From the NCBI GenBank assembly GCA_903813345.2, contig CAIIXF020000290.1:1-25000 (forward strand): 25,000 bases of DNA. The letters are read 5' to 3'. Below the pieces are notes generated by a model. It saw nothing but the letters and a program-made list of their open reading frames with translations. It made no database searches and was not told the DNA's origin. Positions within the stretch are counted from its first letter, which is position 1. The number at the start of each line of letters is the position of its first letter. The position numbers and the translations under genes were made by a program. Below are positions 10,289 through 19,400 of this stretch, one piece after another. The stretch comes from Owenia fusiformis. Taxonomy: Eukaryota > Annelida > Polychaeta > Sabellida > Oweniidae.

Positions 10289-10390
10289 CCTGGCTAGAAA
10301 TTATTTCAAAATCATTCAGTTTTTCATCAACCTGAGCACTTTTCGGGATTTTTTAGCCAAAACTCCCCTTGGCAAAAGCTGGATACGGAC
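10289..10390 (+). repeat. SINE-like conserved segment, copy 1
   Basis: This shares with 12241-12373 a string of landmarks in the same order: CTGGC.A.AAATTAT, GAGCACTTTT, GATTTT..GCCAAA and CTTGGCAAAAGCTGG. It is probably the body or tail of a dispersed short element; no RNA polymerase III promoter was found just upstream of this copy. Confidence 0.5.
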
Positions 10391-11291
10391 AAGAGTGATG
10401 CGGGACGCCACCTTTAGACCCAATATCACATTCATTGTCGAGGTCAGGACCAAGCTGCTATACTCAAACTAAGCCCAATACCCTGCTCTATATGAATATA
10501 TGAATTCAGACTTCAGTGACTTAAGGCACAAAATATAAATGCAGGTGGCCCAGCTGCTAACCATTGGTTTGATGTCCCTAAGAAATTCACTACGGTATTA
10601 CTATTGACCCCTAAAACGATAGACCTTAACATCTGCCTATTAGCAAAGCTAAAGTGAGTAAAGCTTTACTCGTAAAAATTGCAGGTCCCTCGCTTATAAT
10701 CAAATTTATCGACAGATAAGGCTATTACTTCATCAAAATTAGCACGATACACATGATAACATATGTGGGTTACTAAAATTATACATTTAGGGAAAAAATT
10801 ATCAAGATTTGAAGGACAAAATTGATACGGAGACAACTACGCACAGAAAGTGTTAGTTTACGTAGTTTCGGTATTGCTGTCGGTACCACAAACGTATTGA
10901 GTACACTTTTACTCCATCAATGCGTTACGGATTTTGATACGGGTAGTTAAAACGTTGTGCGAAACATGTACACTGTAATTATTGCAATGCCATTCCATAC
11001 AGTGTAAAATGAATTGAACATACCATTTGAAAAACTCGATTTATGTCAAAAAATAAAAAGATTCGTTCACCAAATTTTAGTCAAATTATACACAGCACAC
11101 AGTACTTGTTCATATAGTGATACCTTTAGAACTAAAAACAATATAATCGAAGGGTAAAATCGGATACGTAAATGACCAACGTACAAAAGCCTCATTTCTC
11201 GTGTTTTCCGTATTATTTCACGTATAAATTGAACTGACTACGCATAAATCTGGTAAATACGTTACGGATACGGATCCGTGGAGCTAAAAAA

Positions 11292-11310
11292 CGTTTTGCG
11301 AAACCTCTCT
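11292..11310 (-). repeat. right terminal inverted repeat
   Basis: CGTTTTGCGAAACCTCTCT, the reverse complement of 7984-8002, followed by the AAT duplication. Confidence 0.93.
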
Positions 11311-11480
11311 AATTTCTATATGAATGACCTCTAACTTTTCATCATTCTGTTTACCTTGTTGATATTACTATTTCCCAAACTCAAATGATAACTGTTTTTT
11401 CTTCCTATCTCTAAATCATCATAATTTTATATTTTATCTCATTCCGAATTAGAATTTTAATCAATCAATAATCTTTCATC

Positions 11481-11848
11481 CTTATAGACCCTCAAAATAT
11501 ATATTATCCCCTTGCTCTGGCATGATATCTCGTACCCTAAAAACCATATTCTAGTTTTTTACTTGGGCATACCATTATAGACCCCTAAATCCTTTTATCT
11601 TGGCTCTTTGCTCGGGCATATTATCTCTAGGCCCTCAAAGCCGTTTATCTTGCTCGGGCATAGGCTCTCAAAGCCTTTTATTTTTTAGCCCCTTGCTCGG
11701 GCAATATATCTGGGCCCTCAAAGCCTTTATTTTTAGCCCCTTGCTCGGGCAATATATCTGGGCCCTCAAAGGCTTAATTTTTAGCCCCTTGCTCGGGCAT
11801 ATATCTAGGCCCTCAAAGCCTTTATTTTAGCCCCTTGCTCGCGGGCAA
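11481..11848 (+). repeat. 48-bp minisatellite, about eight copies
   Basis: The unit is roughly GGGCCCTCAAAGCC, TTTATTTTTAG, CCCCTTGCTCGGGC, AATATATCT. The first copies (11481-11640) are divergent or shortened, the last four nearly identical, a gradient expected from unequal exchange acting at the right end. The repeat opens a spurious frame with a recurring FSPLLGQYIWALK peptide. There is no sign that it is a gene. Confidence 0.88.
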
Positions 11849-11894
11849 ATAAAAAAGTATGCTTACCACTGCTGAAAGAACGTGTTGTCAGCTC

Positions 11895-11958
11895 GAATTC
11901 ACTATTTACAATGCACATTTCAATTCTACTTATTTATAGATGTCACTTAGGATATATA
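11895..11958. repeat. 64-bp direct repeat, copy 2
   Basis: Exact match to 112-175, in the same orientation. Compared with copy 1 it lacks the 22 bp that form the second hairpin arm and loop, and joins straight to CATTC. Confidence 0.85.
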
Positions 11959-12123
11959 CATTCTCTCATTGCAAAGGTGCCTTAACTCTGCGATAGGTAG
12001 TTAAGGTCATATGTTTGGTTTTTTGACAAAAATGACAATTACACCAGCTTTCATATAAGTTAAGCAACCACAATTGGTCCATAACATAATGCTGAATTAA
12101 ATCCTATTCTGATGTAAAAAGGC

Positions 12124-12212
12124 TGTCTCCCTTGAGAGGGCTTGAACCCATGACAATGTGAAAACATGACAACCGACAATGCTCTGCCAATTGAGCTAAA
12201 TGAAGAGGGACA
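12124..12212 (-). repeat. tRNA-like element (tRNA-derived SINE head or tRNA pseudogene)
   Basis: On the minus strand it has an A box TAGCTCAATTGG (12187-12198) followed by CAGAGC, and a B box GGTTCAAGCCC (about 12138-12148). The ends TGTCCCTCTTCA and TCAAGGGAGACA pair imperfectly, like an extended acceptor stem. The anticodon arm does not fold properly and the spacing is long, so I do not call a functional tRNA. Confidence 0.5.
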
Positions 12213-12240
12213 ATCAAGCATGTTTACTCAAACCCCCATC

Positions 12241-12373
12241 TCTGGCCAAAAATTATGTAAAATTCTTGTAGTTTTCACCATTTTGAGCACTTTTTAAGTG
12301 ATTTTGGGCCAAACTTATCAAATGAGCATTCTATAATTTTTTTAAAACCCAACCCTCTCTTGGCAAAAGCTGG
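12241..12373 (+). repeat. SINE-like conserved segment, copy 2
   Basis: Homologous to 10289-10390 but about 30 bases longer (an extra AAATGAGCATTCTATAA-like insert). It lies next to the tRNA-like element, although that element is in the opposite orientation, so the two may be unrelated. Confidence 0.5.
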
Positions 12374-12461
12374 CTAAATTGGCCTGACAATAATGGAAAA
12401 TTGATGCTGACACACAAGTTTTGACACATTACTGTTAACACTCTTGTTTATATATTTTCAG

Positions 12462-12686
12462 TTTCTGTGACCTTCGTACAACCTTCACTGTTGAAGTATA
12501 TGGTGCACCACCGAAGAGTGACATCACACCTCTGTTAGTGTCAGGCTCGGGGACATTGGTACTTATTGTTATCCTACTAATATCTTATGTCATGGTGCTC
12601 ACTGTCAGGCATATGAAGAAGAGAATTGCGTTGAAGAAATTGTATATGGAGAAATTGATGACATCATTGCAGAGCGCAGGTGCAAG
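12462..12686 (+). CDS. single-pass membrane protein, penultimate exon
   Basis: Acceptor TATATTTTCAG|TTTCTG and donor GCAAG|GTATGT bound 225 nt. Read with one leading base completing an upstream codon, it encodes about 30 extracytoplasmic residues (FCDLRTTFTVEVYGAPPKSD), a hydrophobic segment of about 22 residues (LVLIVILLISYVMVLTV core) and a basic juxtamembrane tail (RHMKKRIALKKLYMEKL). The positive-inside rule gives a type I topology with the tail in the cytosol. The donor leaves 2 nt, which the next exon completes. An internal ATG would truncate the protein and is not the likely start. I do not recognise the family; the rest of the gene lies upstream, beyond or within the repeats to the left. 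Confidence 0.75.
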
Positions 12687-13261
12687 GTATGTTATTTTAT
12701 ATATAGGGTGTGTCATGATTCCATTTGGGGTGTGTCATGTATCTTCCTATTGAATGTATTCATTCGTGGGTAATGATTTTTGGTATGCAACTGAAGGTGG
12801 TTGAAGATTCAATCTCTCACGCTAACCCCATCCCTAAATCCCTAAAGAATTGGAATTTCACTTAGTCATCTTCGGTTATGGAACATCAGTGCTCTCTCAT
12901 CCATTTGTTTCATAATCACTCTACTATACCTAACACCTAGAAATGCATAAGATACTTTGTTTGTCTAATTGTATTGTTTAGTATATTTTTGAAAGTGCCT
13001 TAGTAACATCTAACATTCAACCGATAAACCATTAATAAGGAACAGACACATAAAAACAAATAACATAATCATTACTAATAAGCCAAATGGGTTGCCCATG
13101 AACACCAAATGCAAGGTATAGTTATAGTAGAGTGATAATGTACCTCAGTGTTAGCTCCTCTGGAAGCTCAGTGATCAAGAACAAGAATTTTGTTTTTATT
13201 GGCCTTTAATTAATAGTATATAAAATAAAAATTAAATTAAACAATTATGCTCCAATTTCAG
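12687..13261 (+). other. intron of the membrane-protein gene
   Basis: 575 bp, GTATGT...TTTCAG. Near the 5' end it has a short direct repeat (GGGTGTGTCATG twice, about 12707-12740). Nothing else was recognised. Confidence 0.7.
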
Positions 13262-13289
13262 GGTGAAGTCACCAGAAAAGGAAGACTGA
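13262..13289 (+). CDS. single-pass membrane protein, last coding exon
   Basis: After TCCAATTTCAG, one base completes the split Arg codon, followed by VKSPEKED and TGA (13287-13289). The visible C-terminus therefore totals 83 residues over two exons, with a cytosolic tail of about 45 residues, basic first and acidic at the end. No endocytic or PDZ-binding motif is evident. Confidence 0.72.
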
Positions 13290-13715
13290 TGCAATTCAAC
13301 ACAAACAATGTGACTTCTCTGAGAGACATCTATAAGCACTAAAGACCCGCATGTTTACTTCTTGGGAGGACAATCTTTCATGTTGATTTGGGTTGAGGAA
13401 AATCTGTTATAGGCTATTATGAAGTAGATTATAAACTGGATATTATAGCATACAGTGTGTCCAAATAGTGTTTACAATGCAGCCTGTGAAAAGTGTAGAG
13501 ACAACCTGTATTTAACCAATGATGGAACCCCAAAAGAGCTACAGATCTTAAGTATCTATTTAATCGGAATTACCTTTAAAAAAAAACACAGGGAACAGAC
13601 AGTTTCCCATTTTATTATAATGATCATTCATACAGACATAATTTGGCTCTGCCTATGTTTTATCTTGTAGTAATTCTCATTCAACTGTTAAATAAACATT
13701 CAAAATGTTAATGTA
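13290..13715 (+). other. 3' UTR of the membrane-protein gene
   Basis: About 425 nt from the TGA to a probable cleavage site shortly after the AATAAA at 13691. A short open frame inside (13455-13670) has no recognisable product. Confidence 0.6.
13691..13696 (+). terminator. poly(A) signal AATAAA
   Basis: Canonical hexamer 402 nt after the stop codon, followed within 20-30 nt by a GT-rich stretch (TGTTAATGTATGTTT). Confidence 0.65.
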
Positions 13716-14769
13716 TGTTTCATCACAATTTCGTGACATCTTTATTTATTTATGTATATGAATTTACAGTCTATATATATTTTATATTAGCATATGTACA
13801 ATGGAATGGCGCATATTACATTAACAACCTTGGAACATATATATTAACAGCAAAAATAGCAATTCTTTGAAAATACTTGCCTGTCACAGGCATAAGGTGG
13901 GGGGTACTAGCAAGATTGAATATAAATAACTATTGTACTTAACCCAACTAACACTGCCAAACTATTTTTAATAAGACTGTAAAGTCCAAGGTAAAGAAAA
14001 TCATCGTAAAAGTGTTCACATTAGGCTAGAGTTCAATGTGCTAAAGCATTTCAATGCGCTTACAAAATGCAGTTATCTCCCCAGCATTAAAGCAAGTTGG
14101 CGCTACATCCACTTTTTATATCAGAGTTATATATTTTTATATCAGGGTTGCACCCACATGAGAATCCATTTGCAACCACTGAGAAAAACTAAGAAAAATC
14201 ATGAAAATAGCCATATTTTGACCAAATTTGTTCTAAATTGTGAAAATAAGAATTTGGCACCCACTTGAGAAAAATCCTGGGGAGAACATTGAAGCTGATG
14301 CATGACAAATATATTTAATGAAATGAGTTATAACACCTCAATGAAAGCACTGCAAATTTTACTCCATTGAGAAATATTTCAGAATACACAGGTTTTAGTA
14401 TTCTAAACAAACAATTCAACATACTATAAATTTACAAAAAAATGATTCCAAGATGCAAATTGTAAAATGGTCCATTTCTAAGCGTCACTAGTTGACTTGC
14501 ATTGTTTTCTGCAGAAAGCTGTAATCACCATGGTAACGGTGGTCATGTTTTAAATACAATAAAGTGAAAATCCAGATGAATATAAAGTTAACGGGGGTGC
14601 GTATATGTATATATATATTAAATCGAGACAAAAAAGTGAATGTTTCGGCAAGCAGAAATATTGTGTAGCTCATATGTGACTAGAATTAGGCTAGTTTTAT
14701 TTTATTTTAATTGAAATACACCCGTTTCATAAATATAGAGCAAACCAGTCCTCAAATACAATTGGTTGA
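13716..14769. other. intergenic, no gene recognised
   Basis: AT-rich spacer between two convergent genes. Contains partial direct repeats (GCACCCACATGAGAA near 14149 and GCACCCACTTGAGAA near 14257) and a short TA-rich microsatellite near 14604-14620. No exon or RNA gene was seen. Confidence 0.6.
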
Positions 14770-15163
14770 AAAGGACAATTCTCGGTTTGGAGAACAAAGT
14801 CTTCAATCTAAATGAGCATTATCCCTGTTTCGGACAAATTTGATTTTTTTACATAATATAGATTTGAATGTCTTCTTTTGAATAGTCATAATTTAATTTG
14901 GGTAATATTTTTAGATTTTTTCGCAAAAAAATATTAGCGCAGTACACTGATGAACTTCTTTCCCCAAAATCAAGACTTGTATTTTATTGAATCAGTCTAA
15001 TTGAGCATTATCCCTGCTTCAGACCAATTTGTTATTTTTACATCTTGTAGATGTAAATGTCCTCTTTTGAATATTCATAGTTTAATTTGGGTAATATTTC
15101 TATATTTTTCATGAAAAAATTATTAGCCCAGGAGACTGTTCTCCAAACCGAGAATCGTCCTTT
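14770..15163. mobile_element. 394-bp MITE-like inverted-repeat element
   Basis: 26-bp terminal inverted repeats with one mismatch: AAAGGACAATTCTCGGTTTG... at 14770-14795, and its reverse complement (with G for the eighth base) at 15138-15163. The interior consists of two diverged copies of a 140-bp unit (starts 14808 and 14997, offset 189), each running from GAGCATTATCCCTG to TATTAGC. No target-site duplication is clear. It has no coding capacity. Confidence 0.82.
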
Positions 15164-16054
15164 ATGTTTCATTTCTTAAAATTGCCAAACATAAATCAGG
15201 CTCAAACACGTGCTCTAAAACGACACTCTAGATCTAAGTGCAAAAATAAATAATACTGGAAAATCATAAACTACTGATATAAAGCATAGTTGGCATACCA
15301 CCTCAAATACCTATACTACTTTTGTGTATATTACAAACATTTATGAGGGATGTATATAACAAACATCTTTGAAGGATAATTTTTAAGATGATTAACCCAC
15401 ATTTTATAAAACTTCACATTTAAAAATAACTTAGTTAAAGGTAGTAAAGTACACTATACATGTCTATAGCTTTAATTTTCACTTCAATAATATTATTTTA
15501 CCCGTCAAAGCTTTCATTTTTCATAAATATTAGTCATGAACTAATCTAAGGACAACCTTTGGCATGGGTTTAATAAGGATTTTTCACAACAGACAAAACA
15601 AATGAAAACAAACAAAATATAATTTTATTTTAACATATTGCTCAAAATAGCAACAATAACATTTGGAGAAAATTATCTGTTGCTTGCTACTTCTATGCCC
15701 CTGAACTAAATTGTGGAAGTTCAACTAAGTTTAAAGCCTGGGTTAGCATATTTAAAAATGGACTGAAATCGGTAGAAAGTCCTCATATTAGCAATTAAGA
15801 ATGACAACTCTTAAAGGTAAAATCAGAGATAAAGAGTAACCTCTACATAAGTTGTCTCAATTTTGGGCTCTGCAGTATTTATTTCAGGAAAAGATTGAAT
15901 TTCGACATTGACAGGTTCTTTTTTCTACTTTTGTTATAAACAGGGAAAAATCTTCCGAATCAATAGCCTAGTGCAAGGCAGTGGAAATGTGAGACTATCA
16001 AACCTCAAGCAATTAAAAGACCAAAGTGCAATATTATATGAGTAAATACATTGC
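15164..16054. other. intergenic, no gene recognised
   Basis: AT-rich. Contains a diverged copy (about 15575-15690) of the ACAACAGGC element found at 16657-16788. Additional TTTATT hexamers near 15623 and 15877 could act as alternative ACADVL poly(A) signals on the minus strand. Confidence 0.5.
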
Positions 16055-16310
16055 ACTGAGGTCCTTTGATTGCTTATTTATTAAGTTTGATAAATTTAAA
16101 TGTTCTTAGCCTCAGACTATAATTAAAAAATCATGAATCTTTTGTGATATTGAATTTGGAAGACATCAATTGGTCAAATGCAATGTTTCTAATTGTCACC
16201 CTCTGTACCTTTGACTTTACCTTTAAATCATAAAAATGTTGTGACACCGTCACTCGCAGTATACAGTATATTAATTGCCTATGATGAAATAATTTAAAGC
16301 ACCTAAGTGA
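16055..16310 (-). other. ACADVL: 3' UTR of ACADVL
   Basis: From the stop codon (16311-16313) to shortly beyond the first AATAAA on the minus strand (16082-16077), giving a UTR of about 250 nt. The cleavage position is estimated. Confidence 0.5.
16077..16082 (-). terminator. poly(A) signal AATAAA (ACADVL)
   Basis: TTTATT on the + strand, about 230 nt after the ACADVL stop codon in the transcript direction. Confidence 0.5.
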
Positions 16311-16448
16311 TTACATCCCTAAAGGATGCTCTTGTACAAGTCCATTGTTGTTGCCAATGTCTCTAGCGATATCACTGAGTTTGCTGAAGTTTTTCTGCTG
16401 CCTTGACGATTTCAACACTGCTAGGTTAGACTTCACCCTGCTTGAAGC
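16311..16448 (-). CDS. ACADVL: ACADVL last exon
   Basis: Acceptor TTTATTCCAG|GCTTCA, 45 codons, TAA at 16313-16311. Encodes [15 protein letters not shown] at the start and ends QEHPLGM; vertebrate VLCAD ends similarly in NPLGF. Confidence 0.9.
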   Translation of the reverse strand, partial: ASSRVKSNLAVLKSSRQQKNFSKLSDIARDIGNNNGLVQEHPLGM

Positions 16449-19400
16449 CTGGAATAAACATGGAGATTAATATAGATGGGGTGTAAAGAAAACAATGTTC
16501 TGGGTGCTGAGGAGGAGACACAGAGGAAAGAACTATTAGTGCTCTGACAAATGAGATAGAGATTTTTTAGATGTAGATGCAGCCCCTTGAAAGAATTCTG
16601 GGTACGCCCCTGTATATGGTTTAAATGATCATACAGGGGTTTCACTAGAATTTCTCACAACAGGCTAAATAAATGAAAACAACAGGCAAAATTAATGGAA
16701 ATCCTAAATTTAACATGGAGAAAAGTTGAAAAGTCCCTAAAAACAACAGGCAATTTTGTGAAAACAACTGACGAAAATCGCCTGTTGTCTGGTGCTAATG
16801 AAACAGCTGATCATAATTAGACAATGTCCCTTTAAATAGGAATATTCAGAAGACGTACCTCATCGCAGAATACTGTACACATCTTCAATTCATGTTGGGC
16901 TGTAGAATGATTGTCAGTGAGAGATCTTGAGGCCCGAGACAGAACAGCTACCATTCCATATATGTCTATAGATGCCTCTGCTATACGATTTAACAAGAAC
17001 TGTTCGTCTGCAATCAGAAATAAAGCTTTACAGGATGTTCGGCTGAAACCTTCCAATCCACACTTTTTTCATATGGGATTCTACCACAGATGAGAGATGT
17101 TCTAATCTCCATTATACCATTAAATATATAGGAAATACCTAATATAGATCATGGAGAACTTCCCACTACCCATGGATTTTATGTCCACTTTCCTGTTTTC
17201 ATGAATCAATAATATTTTTCACATGTCACTGAAAAGACTAGGCTTTATACATAATAAGATCGATTTTCTGAGCCTGGAGACTTTACTGTCATTTACATAA
17301 TAATCATACATAGGCCTAGTACAGTAGCTATAATAAACCTAAGACTTTTAGTAAAATCCAAATTGACTGATCGCTATGTAATGTAATCTTATAATCTCAA
17401 AAAGGAGTCTGAATTAGCCTACTCAAAAGATCTATTGTAACTGTTGTTACATACCAACTATTCTCTTGCCATGTTTTATTAGGGTATCTTCTATGGCCAC
17501 TCCAAAGCTCTCTATAGCTGCAGAAGTCTAAAAACATATTAGTAAAGTATAACATTTATTTCATTTTAAGGCCTTGGGGCCATATAAAGTACATTGTAGG
17601 ATAAAGGTATTTTAGATAGCATGAAATTACAATATCTTTTATGCTTGTCTGTTAATTTATAAAAAATAATATTCCAAAAAGTTATTGGCGTTGAAAAACT
17701 CCCTGATAAATACAGCTTTTGTATAATATTCAACTCTTGAACGGAAATACAACCTCTTAATTTTGAGCCAGTCAGACCAATCAGAGAGTAATATGACAGG
17801 GAAATAAATTAATAATGTTTCATATTTCAAAACAGTTGAACAAGGAAAATTTCTCGGTCAGAAGAGGTTGTCAAATAACGAATTGTAAGTGTCAATCTTA
17901 TGAAAAGGAAGACATTAGTTGTGGAGAAGTAAGTTCGGGAAAGGTGGAGAACTGGTGTTAGCAAATAAAGAATCAATATTCGGGTTGTGAGAACTGTGGT
18001 TTGAGTGGCAGGAACATGGTCAGTGAGGTGGGAAATAATGCCCACGTGAGTGGAAGTCTATGAGGCCTGAATAGTATGAGATGGGCCTATTGGAAATCCA
18101 CCTACCTGGTTTCCTGCTTCTACAAGGTCAGCATGAACAAATTGTGTTAGAGATTGTCCTGAACCTATACCAACCATCCTATAATAACAATACAATAAAT
18201 TAACAATACAATAAATTACATTAACAATACAATAAATTACATTAACTATACAATAAATTAACATGATAATATAACCGTAGTCCACACACGATGAAACAAG
18301 GCATTAACATGCAAAATGTCATCATATACCATTTGTTACAGACACTGACCACCAAAAACTGTCCACAAAAAGTTGGAGACTATAATATATGTTTCCAATA
18401 TTGGTGGTGACATAATAACAAATCAATGATTTAATAATTTAATGAGGATTCATATTATTTTCTTATCTACAGTGAATCATCAGGTAGTCTGTACTAAAAT
18501 TCATTTAAGACACAATTTGGTTCTTTTTACCAAATATGAACCAAGCAAGTAACAAGATAAATGTCACCAATGGTTGCAAACTGCAAAAGTGCAACGATAA
18601 TTGGCCAAATATGGTGTTGAAAACACTAAAGTCAATCTCCAGTCACAAAATATAACAGTGACTATTATACAACAATATATTAGGTACCACGGCTTCCCAG
18701 TGTCTTCAGGAAAAAGATATGTTGCTTTAAAAGCTGAATGTGGAATTTTGAGGACTTCGAATAGTGTTAGCAATAGCATACCTCTTTGCCCTGGTGAATC
18801 CAGCATCAACAATAAGTCCTAGATTAGCAGTGGGATTCTTGAAAGCTTTCTGTAGTTCTTTCAAATGTGAACCTGCATACTGAAAAGACAAGTATCAAGA
18901 ATGAAGATTTTCAATGTTAAAGTTATAGGTACAAAAATAAAACAGGCCTTTAAGACAAAAAAGAGGACATTGTACTTCTATAGGATAATTTCAGCTGTGA
19001 CAATATCTTATAATGAATACCTTTTCATGTATATTTCATATAGCCGATAACTACAATATACCAGTAATAACAATACTTCCCTGACAACTTGTATATATTG
19101 AAACATAGTATTATACAAAGTTTGAGACACCAATAGGAAAATACATGTCCCAATTCAGAAAGGTAATTAAATATAGATATCACTTTAATAGCTAGTAAAG
19201 AAAATAGAGCCTTCATTACTTTGACGAAGAAGAAACCATATAAAAAATGGAAAAGGCAGCTTGATATGAAATGACTTGCAAGATGAAACAACAGAACACC
19301 ATGGCTAATATAGTACCATTTCTAAATTGTTCCAGGAAATTTTACATAAATTAGTCAAGCAGTTTGTCTTGAGGTGTGGAGACAAGAAAAGCAAGGCGAT

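Larger units (their letters stand above)
7984..11310. mobile_element. 3.33-kb non-autonomous DNA transposon with 19-bp TIRs
   Basis: The ends are perfect 19-bp inverted repeats AGAGAGGTTTCGCAAAACG (7984-8002 and 11292-11310), flanked by AAT on both sides (7981-7983, 11311-11313), consistent with a 3-bp target duplication. Inside both ends are imperfect CpG-containing subterminal inverted repeats (TTAGCT, then ATCCGTATCCGTA-type motifs) over about 60 bp. No transposase-like frame is present. The interior holds a G-poor tandem array and a SINE-like fragment, so it is probably a composite, mobilised in trans. The superfamily is unknown; a 3-bp duplication is compatible with PIF/Harbinger-like or other groups. 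Confidence 0.85.

Noticed and set aside
11600-11830. Open frame with repeating FSPLLGQYIWALK peptide
   Set aside because: It is a translation of the 48-bp minisatellite, with irregular unit lengths and no splice or start context.
12124-12212. Functional tRNA gene
   Set aside because: A and B boxes are good but the anticodon arm does not pair and the spacing is too long; kept only as tRNA-like.
18564-18822. Overlapping open frames on both strands around 18564-18822
   Set aside because: They span an ACADVL intron and exon edge in the wrong frames; the supported coding part is 18782-18879 on the minus strand.
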